Positions 13,882-23,281 are shown, counted from the stretch's first letter. The stretch is 64,000 bases of DNA from an uncultured Clostridia bacterium (GCA_947631905.1 CANRND010000005.1:1-64000); one strand, 5' to 3'. Translations and numbers: made by a program. Notes: generated by a model from the letters alone, not told the origin.

Positions 13882-16819
13882 GGCGTTCCCTCCCGCGGTT
13901 TTGTTCTTCGATCGCCGCAAGCAACGATCTGAGGCGGATCTTTACTACGCCGAGACCCGTGATCTCGTCGATCTTGATCTGGGTGTAAAGTTTTCCCTTG
14001 CTTTCGAGGATGTGGCGTACTTCGTCCGTCGTGATCGCGTCGATGCCGCAGCCGAAAGAGACGAGCTGCACCAAATTGACGTTTTTATGCCGCGTGACGT
14101 ACTCGGCGGCGCGGTACAGGCGGGCGTGATAGGTCCACTGGTTGAGGACGTTGACTTTCACTTCGTTGCCCTGCTCGAAAACGGAGTCCTCCGAGAGGAC
14201 GGCGATCCCCAAAGAAGTGAGCAGTTTGTTGATGCCGTGATTGATCTCGGGGTCGGCATGGTAGGGTCTGCCCGCAAGCACAATGGCCTGTTTCCCCTGC
14301 CGCTCTGCTTCCGCAAGGACTTCCCTGCCCTTTTCCGCTATGTCTCGGTGGAAGCGCTCCATGCGGGCGATCCCCGCGCGGTAGGCCTTTTTTATGAGCG
14401 ACGCGGAAAGTTTATAGCGGGAAAGCGCGCGTGAAAGCGCCTTGACCGTCGTCTTTTCGCTGTTCGGGTCGAGATAGGGCATGATGAAGTTGTTTGCGTT
14501 GAGCCGCTCGTTGTTGGCTTTCAACAGCTCGGGATAGTAGGCCACGACGGGGCAGTTGTAATGGTTCAAAGAATCGTGTTCGTCGAAGTTATAGCTCTCG
14601 CAGGGATAGAAGATGAAATCCACTCCCTTGTCGAGCAAACTCTCGATATGCCCGTGCATGAGCTTTGCGGGATAGCAGGCGGTATCGCTCGCCACGGTAT
14701 GCTGTCCCTTGAAATAGAGCTGCCGCGAACTTTTTTCCGAGAGGACGACCTTGAAGCCGCACGTCTCGAAAAATTCCACCCAGAGCGGGAGCTGTTCGTA
14801 CATGACGAGCTGCAACGGAAGCCCCACCGTGCCGCGCTTGCCCTCCGCGTTTTCGTTTGGAAGGGCGAGCAGGCTTTCGTATTTGTAGGCGTAGACGTCG
14901 AGAACGTTCTCGGGAACTTTGAGGCCCGCGCCTTTCTCGCACTTGTTGCCCGAGATGAACTTCCGCCCGTCCGAGAACGTGAGAATGTTGACGTTACAGT
15001 GCGAAGTGCAACCCTTGCAGACGACCGAGCGGGAGGAGTAGGAGAAATGCGCAAGTTCCGCCTCTGTGGCGATCCCCGACGTAAGCACGCTGTCCGTGGT
15101 GTTTTCGAGCGCATAGAGCGCCGCGCCGAACGCGCCCATGAGACCCGCGATCGCGGGACGGACGACTTCTTTCCCCGTCTCCTTTTCAAAAGAGCGAAGC
15201 ACCGCGTCGTTCAAAAACGTTCCGCCCTGCACAACGATATGCTCGCCGAGTTCGTCGGCCGTGCGGGCGCGGATCACTTTGTAAATGGCGTTCTTTACGA
15301 TCGAAGAAGAGAGTCCCGCGGAAATATCCTCTACGCTCGCCCCCTCCTTTTGCGCCTGCTTCACGGAGCTGTTCATGAACACCGTGCAACGGGAGCCGAG
15401 TTCGACGGGATGTTTGGCAAACAGGCCCAAACGGGAGAACGGCTCGATCTCCATCCCCATCGCCTTAGCAAAAGTCTGGATAAAGGAACCGCAACCCGAC
15501 GAACACGCCTCGTTGAGCATGATGGAGTCGATCGCGCGGTTCTTCACCTTAAAACACTTGATGTCCTGCCCGCCGATGTCGATGATGAAATCCACGTCGG
15601 GATTGAAATAGAGCGCCGCCTTGAAGTGCGCCATCGTCTCCACGACGCCGAAGTCGATTTTGAGCGCCGCGCGCATCATATCTTCGCCGTAGCCCGTGAC
15701 GCACGCGCCGCGGATGTTGATACGGTTGCCGATAAGATAATAGATCTCCTGCAAACGTTGCTTGACGATTTCGAGCGGCTGGCCGTTGTTGGACTGGTAG
15801 TGAGAATATAAAATTTTGCAGTCGGGCGTGATGAGAAGCAATTTGGTGGTCGTCGAACCCGAGTCGATCCCGAGATAGGCGTCCCCCTCGTATTTGTAGA
15901 TGTTCTCGAACGAAAGATCGCTCCGCATGTGGCGGGCGACAAATTCATCGTACTCCCGTTGGGAGGCGAAGAGCGGCTCGCCGACGGTGATCTCTCCGCC
16001 GTCCCCGATGTTACGCACCCGCGAGATGATCTCGTCCAAATCCCTTTCCGCGGCATTTTCCGCATACAGCGCCGCCCCGAGGGACATGAACTTAGGCCCG
16101 TTTTCGGGAAAGACCGCATGCTCGCCGTCGAGACCGAGCGTCTCGCAAAACGCCTTTCTCAGCCCTTTCAAATAGTAAAGCGGGCCGCCGAGAAAGAGGA
16201 TCTTGCCCTTGATCCTGCGCCCTTGCGCAAGCCCTGAAACGGTTTGGTCCACGACCGCATGAAAAATGGAGGCGGCGATGTCGCTCTTTTTCGCGCCCTG
16301 GTTCAGAAGAGGCTGGATGTCCGACTTTGCAAACACCCCGCAACGGGAAGCGATGGGATAGACCCGTTCCGCCTGCAAAGACAGCGCGTCCATTTCGTCC
16401 ACGGTGAGATCGAGCAAGGTCGCCATTTGGTCGATAAACGCCCCCGTGCCGCCCGCACAGCTCCCGTTCATGCGCTGTTCCGCGCCGCCCGTAAGGAAAA
16501 TGATCTTCGCGTCCTCGCCGCCGAGTTCCACCGCCGCGTCGGCGTCGGGATAGTATTTGCGGATGGCAAAGTAGGCGGCCTGCACTTCTTGCACGAAATC
16601 GAGCCCCCCGCGCTGGGCAAGCCCGAGGCCCGCGGAACCCGTTACGCACGCTTGAAAGCGCGCGGAAAAGGGGCGAACTTTTTCAAGTTCCCCCAAAACG
16701 CATTCTTTCACGCGCGAAAAGTGCCTCTCGTAGGAAGAATACAGCACTTCGCCCTGCTCGTCGATCACGCTGACCTTTACCGTGGTAGAGCCGACGTCGA
16801 TACCGAGTAATTTTGACAT
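13874..16819 (-). CDS. 2-hydroxyacyl-CoA dehydratase activase (double ASKHA domain) with DUF2229 region
   Basis: A 981-residue protein with two ASKHA-fold ATPase modules. The first begins 'LLGIDVGSTTVKVSVID' with 'NGSCAGGTGAFIDQMA'. The second begins 'YLGIDSGSTTTKLLLI' (about residue 318) with 'NEACSSGCGSFIQTFA'. The Cys in the latter loops are the [4Fe-4S] ligands shared between activase subunits. A DUF2229-type region follows, with 'CYPAKLMHGH' and 'VLAGRPYHADPEINHGI'. Such activases use ATP to drive low-potential electron transfer to a dehydratase. The C-terminal partner lies in the next, overlapping gene. A TTGTCA/TATAAT promoter lies in the gap after spoIIID. Confidence 0.92.
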   Translation of the reverse strand: MSKLLGIDVGSTTVKVSVIDEQGEVLYSSYERHFSRVKECVLGELEKVRPFSARFQACVTGSAGLGLAQRGGLDFVQEVQAAYFAIRKYYPDADAAVELGGEDAKIIFLTGGAEQRMNGSCAGGTGAFIDQMATLLDLTVDEMDALSLQAERVYPIASRCGVFAKSDIQPLLNQGAKKSDIAASIFHAVVDQTVSGLAQGRRIKGKILFLGGPLYYLKGLRKAFCETLGLDGEHAVFPENGPKFMSLGAALYAENAAERDLDEIISRVRNIGDGGEITVGEPLFASQREYDEFVARHMRSDLSFENIYKYEGDAYLGIDSGSTTTKLLLITPDCKILYSHYQSNNGQPLEIVKQRLQEIYYLIGNRINIRGACVTGYGEDMMRAALKIDFGVVETMAHFKAALYFNPDVDFIIDIGGQDIKCFKVKNRAIDSIMLNEACSSGCGSFIQTFAKAMGMEIEPFSRLGLFAKHPVELGSRCTVFMNSSVKQAQKEGASVEDISAGLSSSIVKNAIYKVIRARTADELGEHIVVQGGTFLNDAVLRSFEKETGKEVVRPAIAGLMGAFGAALYALENTTDSVLTSGIATEAELAHFSYSSRSVVCKGCTSHCNVNILTFSDGRKFISGNKCEKGAGLKVPENVLDVYAYKYESLLALPNENAEGKRGTVGLPLQLVMYEQLPLWVEFFETCGFKVVLSEKSSRQLYFKGQHTVASDTACYPAKLMHGHIESLLDKGVDFIFYPCESYNFDEHDSLNHYNCPVVAYYPELLKANNERLNANNFIMPYLDPNSEKTTVKALSRALSRYKLSASLIKKAYRAGIARMERFHRDIAEKGREVLAEAERQGKQAIVLAGRPYHADPEINHGINKLLTSLGIAVLSEDSVFEQGNEVKVNVLNQWTYHARLYRAAEYVTRHKNVNLVQLVSFGCGIDAITTDEVRHILESKGKLYTQIKIDEITGLGVVKIRLRSLLAAIEEQNRGRERHE

Positions 16820-16849
16820 TTGTATTCCCGTCAGATGTTTTTCTTCTCT

Positions 16850-16878
16850 ATTATATCATAAAGCGCGGGAATTGACAA
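16850..16878 (-). promoter_or_regulatory. Sigma-A promoter of the activase operon
   Basis: On the minus strand, TTGTCA (16878-16873), 17-nt spacer, TATAAT (16855-16850). It is located between the spoIIID stop and the activase ATG, so the activase does not depend on the sporulation gene upstream. Confidence 0.8.
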
Positions 16879-16891
16879 GTTATTTTTTATC

Positions 16892-17161
16892 TTACGCGCC
16901 GCCTTCGCGCATCCTGCGGAGGGCATACATCTTTTTCGTGGCGTCGCCGCCCCGAAGATGCCTTTCGCTCAAATTTTTATCCAGCACTTTCTGTACTTTT
17001 TTGAAAAGAGCGGGATCGAGACCGGGCAAGCGTTCGGTAACGTCTTTATGCACGGTGGATTTGCTCGTGCCGAAGTGCGCCGCGCATGTGCGGACCGTAC
17101 AGCCTGTCTTTGCAATGTATTCCCCGTTCCTGATCGTCCGCTCTTCGATATAATTCCACAT
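16892..17161 (-). CDS. spoIIID: Sporulation transcriptional regulator SpoIIID
   Basis: An 89-residue helix-turn-helix protein that acts in the mother cell during sporulation, repressing and activating SigE-dependent genes. It matches the family along its length: 'YIEERTIRNGEYI' at the N-terminus, HTH 'TVRTCAAHFGTSKSTVHKD' (residues 22-40), then 'ERLPGLDP' and 'LDKNLSERHLRGGDATKKMY'. ATG 17161 was chosen because AGAGG lies at the right distance; the TTG 9 nt earlier is too close to it. Its first 38 codons and promoter are duplicated almost exactly at 33123-33317, marking the two ends of the defence island. Confidence 0.96.
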   Translation of the reverse strand: MWNYIEERTIRNGEYIAKTGCTVRTCAAHFGTSKSTVHKDVTERLPGLDPALFKKVQKVLDKNLSERHLRGGDATKKMYALRRMREGGA

Positions 17162-17241
17162 AGAAAGCAACCTCTTTTCGTCAAAAAGTTACTTATATCT
17201 ATGTCGAAATAGTGCGAAATATCACCAAATTCCGCCGATCA
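17047..17241. repeat. 195-bp direct repeat, left copy (spoIIID promoter and 5' end)
   Basis: It aligns without gaps to 33123-33317 (constant offset 16,076). I count two mismatches in 195 positions, both inside the spoIIID coding part. It contains codons 1-38 of spoIIID, the ribosome binding site and the probable SigE promoter. Similarity ends abruptly on both sides, within the codon after 'STVH' and at GATCA near 17241. Confidence 0.95.
17196..17224 (-). promoter_or_regulatory. Probable SigE-type promoter of spoIIID
   Basis: On the minus strand, TGATATT (17224-17218), a 14-nt spacer and CATAGATA (17203-17196) resemble the SigE consensus (ATATT, 14-15 nt, CATAcA.T). No sigma-A-like pair is better placed. 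SigE control of spoIIID is established in Bacillus. The match here is inferred by eye. The identical sequence is present in the right-hand repeat. Confidence 0.55.
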
Positions 17242-17644
17242 TACAAAAACGGCGCACCCCTCTACGCGCCGTTGCTTCGTCGTTTCAATTGGTTGTCCTG
17301 ATCTTCATCCCCCCCCAAAATTCCCTCATCGGCATACAGGGTACGAGAGTGTTACGTTTGACTTTCTTGATACCCCCTCACTTGGTAGGCAAGTGAAAGG
17401 GGCAAAAATTAGCCATTCTCTAAAAAATTTCGCAAACTTTCACAAAAGAAAAATGCGTATACAACCGTATATGCACCTCTTATGTTTTACAAGACCGCCC
17501 TTGTTCGTTTCCGATGGAGACGATTGAGTCTTCTCCCGCTCATCATTCCGAGTCGCAGTGTATTTGGCAAAATTCACCTTCAATTTTGGTTCAAAAATTT
17601 TTGAAAATCAAAGTCGGTCAAGTCATTAGTTTTTTCTTTCACGG
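17242..17644. other. Gene-free left end of the island
   Basis: No ORF is supported here. There is a minus-strand terminator-like hairpin: AACGGCGC at 17248-17255 pairs with GCGCCGTT at 17266-17273 and is followed, reading minus, by TTTTG. It would shield the spoIIID promoter from island transcription. A second hairpin lies at about 17373-17401 (CCCC.CACTTG / CAAGTG..GGGG). The rest is unremarkable AT-rich sequence. Confidence 0.6.
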
Positions 17645-17890
17645 TTATAAGCATTTTTTACAGTCATACCTTCCAGAATAATCTATGGATTTCAAAAGCT
17701 CTTCCATGAAAGAAAGCTTTTGATTTACTTTATCGTATAAAATTGCTGTAGTCCGCGCAACAATAGGGTTTGCGGCAGTAACAACTTGAATTTGCAACGT
17801 GTTGTTTTTTTGCATTTCAATATCGCTCATATTTACAGCAATATTCAAGCCGCTAATACGACGGCGGAACTTCAAAAATTCCACCAGCAA
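17645..17890 (-). CDS. Small ORF of unknown function, possible remnant
   Basis: An 81-codon frame starting at TTG, with an in-frame ATG after 20 codons (MSDIEMQKNNTLQIQ). The C-terminus is 'YSGRYDCKKCL' with a CxxC. No convincing ribosome binding site precedes either start and no family is recognised. Its length and composition are protein-like, so it may be a real small island gene or the tail of a lost one. The position beyond hsdR at the island edge fits a decayed cargo gene. Confidence 0.3.
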   Translation of the reverse strand: MLVEFLKFRRRISGLNIAVNMSDIEMQKNNTLQIQVVTAANPIVARTTAILYDKVNQKLSFMEELLKSIDYSGRYDCKKCL

Positions 17891-18192
17891 TTGTCACTTG
17901 AAATGTATTTGAAAGCCACTTTAATTTAAAGCACGCATAGAAAATATTCAAAAAATCAAGAAAGTTAAAATGAAAGTGATGATGCAAATAACGCTTGTCA
18001 ATCTTATTGTTTTTTTCGCAGGTGTCATGAAAATATCCTTAAATTCTATGTTTATTGAATATAACACCTAAACCGCATATTTCAAACACGAGTAGCCGAA
18101 AGTTATTCTTACGGCTGCTCCTGTCAATATTTTTTTGCAGTAAGCAAATAGTTTGATTCAAAATGTTCGCCCTTATCGAAAAAAATATAATC
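17891..18192. other. Intergenic, downstream of hsdR
   Basis: AT-rich. A 33-codon plus-strand ORF at 17970-18071 (starts MKVMMQITLVNLIVFFAGVM) would encode a short hydrophobic peptide, but it lacks a good ribosome binding site and I do not call it. An imperfect hairpin near 18091-18121 (AGCCG/CGGCT arms) could end hsdR transcription, but it has no T-run. Confidence 0.4.
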
Positions 18193-21100
18193 TCACCCAA
18201 TTCCGAAGAAACGCTCGAAGAAGGCTTTGATTTTTTCGATTACGGTCGTCTTTTTCTTGGCGCGGTCGCCACCGCCGAAACGGGAAATCGGCGGCATAAG
18301 CCGATCAATATCCGTCCCTGTCGTGCGCACTTCCCCGTCGCGGAAAGCGTTTTCTATGAATTTCCTCGTCTCCTCGTCTTTCAAATTCTCCTCGGCAATG
18401 ATTTCCGCAAGTTGTTTTTCTTTCTCGGTGGCAACGTATTCATGCCACTCGTTCATTACGTCTGTGACTTCGGTGACGCCCGCGATAAAGCTCTCGATGA
18501 GCGCCTTTTTGCTACGAAGCTCGGGACTGGCGTCGATTGCCTTGCGAATGGTGACGAGAACCTCTTTATCTTGGCAATGGGTATCGTGATATTTTGTGAC
18601 GAGGAGCAGAATATAATCAATATTGATCTCAATTTGCTTGATGAGTTCGATTTCAAACACAATATCGTCGCTGATATCCTCTTTCTCACCGCGTGCCGCT
18701 TTTGCTTTCCACTCATCACGAAGGTCCTGATACCGTCCGCAGTAGTCCTGTAAATCGCGCTCGGAAAGGATGTCATCCTCTTTGAAATCATCGTAGCAGG
18801 TGAGAAGGTTACGCATCCGCAAAAACGCGCCAAAGAGGCGGATGAACTGCTTCTGCCGCTCTTCTCCCGTGATGCGCTCTTCTTCAAGCGGGAAGCCGTC
18901 CTGCAATTCGGAAACGAGGTCGATATATCCCTTATGATATTCTCCCTTATCATCCGTGTAGCCGTTGAGGTAATCTTTGTAACCGCGCATGAGAACAACA
19001 CCGCCCGCTTCTCTATCGCCAAACAAAGAGATCGCGTCGTCTGTACGCTTTTGTAAATTGCGGAAACAAACGATGTTCGCGAACGTCTTGATGGTGTTCA
19101 GAATGCGGTTGGTGCGGGAATACGCCTGCACGAGCCCGTGCATTTTGAGGTTTTTATCCACCCAAAGCGTGTTGAGGGTGGTCGCGTCGAAACCCGTGAG
19201 GAACATATTCACGACGATGAGAATGTCAATCTCCTTGTTCTTCATGCGAAGCGAAACATCTTTATAATAGTTAGGGAATTTCTCGCTCGACGTGTCATAG
19301 TTCGTGCCGAAGTGGGCGTTATATTCCTTGATGGCACGGTCGAGAAAATCGCGCGAGGAAGCGTCGAGCCCGTTCGTGTCGTCCGAATTTTCCTCGCCGA
19401 GAAGTCCGTCCTGCTCCTCCTCGTTGGGAGCAAAGCTGTAAATCGTAGCAACTTTGAGCTCCTTTCCGGGGTGCTCTTTCATCTGCTTTTGGAATTCGAG
19501 ATAATAGAGCTTTGCCGCCTCGATGGAAGAGACTGCAAAAATGGAATTGAATCCCTTCAACTGTACTTTGTTGCGAAGCTCCTGTGCGTCGCTTCCGCTC
19601 TTTGCGCGGGCGACTTCCTCTATATTCACGAGCTGGCGGAAAGCATACGATTTTTCGTTCTGCTTAGTCTTTTGCGCAAAGTGGTCGAGGATATATTCAA
19701 CAACTTTGGAAATGCGCTCAGGCGCGAGGAATGCTTTTTCGCGGTCGATGTCCCAAACCTCCTTGTCGTCGATTTCGGGCTCTTCTTTCATTGTGGAAAT
19801 ATAGTCCACGCGGAAGGGCAAAACATTTTTATCGTTGATGGCGTCCACGATGGTGTAGGTGTGAAGTTTCATGCCGAACGCCTGCTCGGTGGTGCGCATG
19901 GTAGGATTGCCCGACGAAAGCGCGTTGACGGAGAAGATCGGCGTTCCCGTAAAGCCGAAGAGGTAATATTTTTTGAAGAACTTGGTAATGGCGAGGTGCA
20001 TATCGCCGAATTGACTGCGATGACACTCGTCGAAGATGAGAACGACGTGCTTGTCCGAAACGGGATGTCCCGCGTTCTTCTTGATGAAGGTGGAGAGCTT
20101 TTGAATGGTCGTGATGATGATCTTCGCGCCGTTATCTTCGAGTTGACGTTTTAAGATTGCGGTGGAGGTATTGCTATTCGCCGCCCCTTTTTCAAAGCGG
20201 TCATATTCCTTCATAGTCTGATAGTCGAGGTCTTTCCTGTCCACGACGAAGAGCACCTTGTCAATGTAGTCGAGCCGCGAGGCGAGCTGTGCCGTTTTGA
20301 AGGAAGTGAGCGTCTTTCCGCTGCCCGTCGTGTGCCAAATGTAGCCACCCGCCTTCACACTCCCGAAAAGTTTGTAGTTTTTGGCGATTTGAATGCGCTC
20401 CAAAATCTTCTCGGTTGCGACAATTTGATAAGGGCGCATGACGAGGAGCATGTTCTCCGAGGTAAACACACAATAGCGTGTTAAAATGTTGAGGAGAGTA
20501 TGTTTTGCGAAAAAGGTCTTGGTGAAGTCCGTAAGGTCGGGAATGATTTTGTTCTTCGCGTCTGCCCAAAAGGAAGTGAACTCAAAGCTGTTGCTTGTCT
20601 TTCCCTTGCGTTGTGCGTTCTCCGCCTCTTTGATATGGTTGTAGCGCGTGGTGTTGGAGTAATATTTCGTATTTGTGCCGTTGGAGATGACGAAGATCTG
20701 CACATAGTCAAAGAGCCCGTTCGACGCCCAAAAGCTGTCGCGGGAATAGCGGTTGATCTGATTGAACGCTTCTCGGATAGCGACGCCGCGGCGTTTGAGT
20801 TCGATATGTACGAGGGGCAGACCGTTGACGAGAACGGTGACGTCGTAACGGTTTTCGCGGACGCCACGCGTCTCGGTGTATTGGTGGATGACCTGTAAAC
20901 GGTTGTTGTGGATGTTCTTCTTGTCGATGAGAAGAATATTTTTTGTCTCGCCGTTGTCGCGTCGAAGAATTTGCACGAAATCTTCTTGAATGCGGCGGGT
21001 CTTTTTCTCAATGTCGTCGTTCGCGCCCGCGATACAGTTCTTAAAAAACTGCTCCCATTCGCTGTCGGTGAACCCATAGTTGTTGAGAAGTTCAAGCTGT

Positions 21101-21294
21101 TTGCGAAGGTTGGGAATGAGCTCCTCTTCGGAGTGAATATTGAGATATTCATACCCCATGTCTCCCAAAAGGCGCAAGAATTCGCGCTCTAAGTCCGCCT
21201 CGCTCTGATAGGTTTCGGCGCGACGCTCCGAAGACTCATACTCCGCCACCACGGTAGACTCTGTGGATTGGGTGACAAGATTGAAATTATTCAT
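18193..21294 (-). CDS. hsdR: Type I restriction endonuclease subunit R (HsdR)
   Basis: The 1033-residue motor and nuclease subunit of a type I restriction-modification enzyme. It translocates and cuts DNA lacking the cognate methylation. The N-terminal nuclease has the D...ExK motif (Asp151, Glu165, Lys167 in 'VHIELKRRG'). The helicase core shows Walker A HTTGSGKT (321-328), 'IFDECHRSQFGD', 'FGFTGTPIF', and motif VI 'LVQAYSRTNRI'. The C-terminal helical region ends in a short basic tail. ATG 21294 was chosen for its AAGGAG site; it overlaps the hsdS stop as ATGA, so the subunits are translationally coupled. Confidence 0.96.
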   Translation of the reverse strand: MNNFNLVTQSTESTVVAEYESSERRAETYQSEADLEREFLRLLGDMGYEYLNIHSEEELIPNLRKQLELLNNYGFTDSEWEQFFKNCIAGANDDIEKKTRRIQEDFVQILRRDNGETKNILLIDKKNIHNNRLQVIHQYTETRGVRENRYDVTVLVNGLPLVHIELKRRGVAIREAFNQINRYSRDSFWASNGLFDYVQIFVISNGTNTKYYSNTTRYNHIKEAENAQRKGKTSNSFEFTSFWADAKNKIIPDLTDFTKTFFAKHTLLNILTRYCVFTSENMLLVMRPYQIVATEKILERIQIAKNYKLFGSVKAGGYIWHTTGSGKTLTSFKTAQLASRLDYIDKVLFVVDRKDLDYQTMKEYDRFEKGAANSNTSTAILKRQLEDNGAKIIITTIQKLSTFIKKNAGHPVSDKHVVLIFDECHRSQFGDMHLAITKFFKKYYLFGFTGTPIFSVNALSSGNPTMRTTEQAFGMKLHTYTIVDAINDKNVLPFRVDYISTMKEEPEIDDKEVWDIDREKAFLAPERISKVVEYILDHFAQKTKQNEKSYAFRQLVNIEEVARAKSGSDAQELRNKVQLKGFNSIFAVSSIEAAKLYYLEFQKQMKEHPGKELKVATIYSFAPNEEEQDGLLGEENSDDTNGLDASSRDFLDRAIKEYNAHFGTNYDTSSEKFPNYYKDVSLRMKNKEIDILIVVNMFLTGFDATTLNTLWVDKNLKMHGLVQAYSRTNRILNTIKTFANIVCFRNLQKRTDDAISLFGDREAGGVVLMRGYKDYLNGYTDDKGEYHKGYIDLVSELQDGFPLEEERITGEERQKQFIRLFGAFLRMRNLLTCYDDFKEDDILSERDLQDYCGRYQDLRDEWKAKAARGEKEDISDDIVFEIELIKQIEINIDYILLLVTKYHDTHCQDKEVLVTIRKAIDASPELRSKKALIESFIAGVTEVTDVMNEWHEYVATEKEKQLAEIIAEENLKDEETRKFIENAFRDGEVRTTGTDIDRLMPPISRFGGGDRAKKKTTVIEKIKAFFERFFGIG

Positions 21295-22502
21295 ACACAC
21301 TCCTTAAAAGACAACAGCTTGTCCCGATAGTATTCGTACTGTTTTTGTCTTGCTTCGATTTCGGCGGGGAGACCTTCCGTAGGATCGTTGCAAAGTTTAT
21401 CGAACTTGTCGAGCGTTTCCACAATTTTCCCCTGTACTTCGAGCGGCGGAATGGGAACAATCAGCTTTTTTAGATCGGTTTTATTAAATTTACATTGCCC
21501 ACCAGGAGAAGTAATTAACTTTAATTGCTTTTGAAACTGCTCGCACTGAAAAATATAGTATAGGTATTTATTATCTTCTTTTGAACTACGCAATAAAATT
21601 GCATTCGGACCAAGTGCGTTTTTTGGATATGGTAATTTCCGCGGATCAACATAATAAACCTCTCCACAGTTCCCAATATTGGGCATTATTATTGACGCTT
21701 CATCTAAATGTACTCGCCATAGATAATTATATGCTGTCTCAGCAATATACACAAAATCTTCATTCTTAAACTTCGATTTCAAATCCGTCGTACGAACTAA
21801 TTGCGCATAATCAGCATTTTGCAAATATTGTACATTCTTTTTTAAATCAGCAAAAGAACCCGCTGCAACGTAATCTGTTATGGTATCGCATATCTCTCCC
21901 AATTTCAACCACCTAACTTCGCACCCCTCATTCGATTTATCGAACGAGAGGAGTTTATCGCGATAACATTCGTACTGCTTGCGACGAGCGGCAAGCTCAT
22001 CTTCAAGCTCTGCTGACAATGATGTAAAATCGTCCAAAATGCGGACAATTTCGCATTGTACCGCCAAAGGTGGCAACGGAATTTGTAGATTACGAAAGTC
22101 CCCACCCGTCAATTTTGGAATATTTCCATGCACTAACGACGTAATATCTATGGTCTGTATATAGTGAAATAAATATCGAAGCGAAACTCCTTTTTTCGCT
22201 TGAATGATATGAGCATGATTATTTACCCAAATTTTCCCCGATGCCCACGTCACAATTGGATGCCCATTATTATCGATTACACTCCCATCTTCACCGACTA
22301 AAACAAACTCGCCGTCAAAAATATAGTCGTTTACATAATCTTGAATACCGTTTGCGCCATAATATGGATACTCTCCCAATGTTCTCGCCGACCGAGTTAT
22401 CGGCTTTCTTCTATTATCCAATATTTCGCAACACTTTTCAAGTAAAACCCGTTCCACCCCGTTCGGACACAATTCCTTTATCAATTCTTCAAGTTTTGTC
22501 AT
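21291..22502 (-). CDS. hsdS: Type I restriction-modification specificity subunit (HsdS)
   Basis: A 403-residue DNA-recognition subunit. There are two target-recognition domains of about 150-180 residues, each followed by a central or C-terminal helical spacer: 'LPPLAVQCEIVRILDDFTSLSAELEDELAARRKQYECYRDKLLSF' and 'IPPLEVQGKIVETLDKFDKLCNDPTEGLPAEIEARQKQYEYYRDKLLSF' (these are the paired repeats that set the half-site spacing). ATG 22502 follows GAGGTG; a start 18 nt earlier is less suitable. It is AT-richer than hsdM and hsdR, as is common for exchanged specificity genes. The target sequence cannot be predicted by eye. Confidence 0.94.
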   Translation of the reverse strand: MTKLEELIKELCPNGVERVLLEKCCEILDNRRKPITRSARTLGEYPYYGANGIQDYVNDYIFDGEFVLVGEDGSVIDNNGHPIVTWASGKIWVNNHAHIIQAKKGVSLRYLFHYIQTIDITSLVHGNIPKLTGGDFRNLQIPLPPLAVQCEIVRILDDFTSLSAELEDELAARRKQYECYRDKLLSFDKSNEGCEVRWLKLGEICDTITDYVAAGSFADLKKNVQYLQNADYAQLVRTTDLKSKFKNEDFVYIAETAYNYLWRVHLDEASIIMPNIGNCGEVYYVDPRKLPYPKNALGPNAILLRSSKEDNKYLYYIFQCEQFQKQLKLITSPGGQCKFNKTDLKKLIVPIPPLEVQGKIVETLDKFDKLCNDPTEGLPAEIEARQKQYEYYRDKLLSFKECV

Positions 22503-22510
22503 TATGCACC

Positions 22511-23281
22511 TCAATTCCATCCCAAAGCTCTTTTAGCATTCGAGAATTCTTCTCGATTTTTTACATTTTCCAAAATGCCAACCACCAATCGACGCAACGG
22601 TTGATATTTTTTCAAAGCATCCGTATCATTCATGCTTGCTCCATGGATAACATTGCTCAACTCTGAAAACAGTTTATAACCATTTGCTGAAAATTCAGGT
22701 GGAATAATAGAATTTTGTGCGTCGATATCTCGCAAAATATCAACAAATGGTCGGGAACTGCCATTTTTCTTTGTTGTTATTATGCCGAGCGACGTTGCGG
22801 TTTGTAATGTAATCGCTTCAAATGCTTTTCGCAAATAAACCAATGCGCCAGCCCCCAATTCATCTCGATATGCCACATCGGCTTTATCAAGAAATTTCGA
22901 TATGAAACCGTAAGAATCCATGCTGATCGCAACACTATCTGAAAGTTTTTCGCTTTTCTTCATAATGCGAACGCTCGGAGCAGGTAAAGTAATATCATCC
23001 ATACTTTCAACTAAAAACCATATCGGAACCGTAGCACCGCAAGAACAAGCCAACACACAGTCAATGCTTATCGTTTTTTTATCAATAAACATGCACGAAA
23101 ATTTATTCCTTGATCGAAACGTTCGGATATCATCACATGTCTTACAGAAATAATTAAGTGCGATATTCCCTACGGTAAGTTCAACTGTTTGCCCAGTATC
23201 TCCTTTCTTGTTTTGAAGAAACCCATCAACCTGAACGAAATCGAGCTTTGGCGGTTTAGATAAAATATCCCCTAATCTCAT
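22511..23281 (-). CDS. DUF4145-like protein with N-terminal Cys cluster, in hsd operon
   Basis: A 256-residue protein between hsdM and hsdS. The N-terminal half has FCKTC at about residues 45-49 and further Cys in 'DCVLACSCGA' at about 76-85, a likely zinc-binding module. The C-terminal half, 'GALVYLRKAFEAIT', 'SRPFVDILRDIDAQNSIIPPEF' and 'LFSELSNVIHGAS', has the helical pattern and the conserved Arg/Glu and His-Gly of DUF4145, a domain often found in restriction-modification loci. Function is not established; a regulatory or accessory restriction role is plausible. AAGGAG precedes ATG 23281. The gene ends 8 nt before hsdS and is therefore part of the operon. Confidence 0.7.
   Translation of the reverse strand: MRLGDILSKPPKLDFVQVDGFLQNKKGDTGQTVELTVGNIALNYFCKTCDDIRTFRSRNKFSCMFIDKKTISIDCVLACSCGATVPIWFLVESMDDITLPAPSVRIMKKSEKLSDSVAISMDSYGFISKFLDKADVAYRDELGAGALVYLRKAFEAITLQTATSLGIITTKKNGSSRPFVDILRDIDAQNSIIPPEFSANGYKLFSELSNVIHGASMNDTDALKKYQPLRRLVVGILENVKNREEFSNAKRALGWN

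Noticed and set aside
17372-17402. CCCCTCACTTG..CAAGTG..GGGG palindrome as an insertion-sequence end or attachment site
   Set aside because: No partner copy at the right end of the island and no transposase; the hairpin alone does not support the claim.
17970-18071. 33-codon hydrophobic ORF (possible type I toxin-like peptide)
   Set aside because: No good ribosome binding site and no antisense RNA promoter seen; too short to separate from chance in AT-rich DNA.
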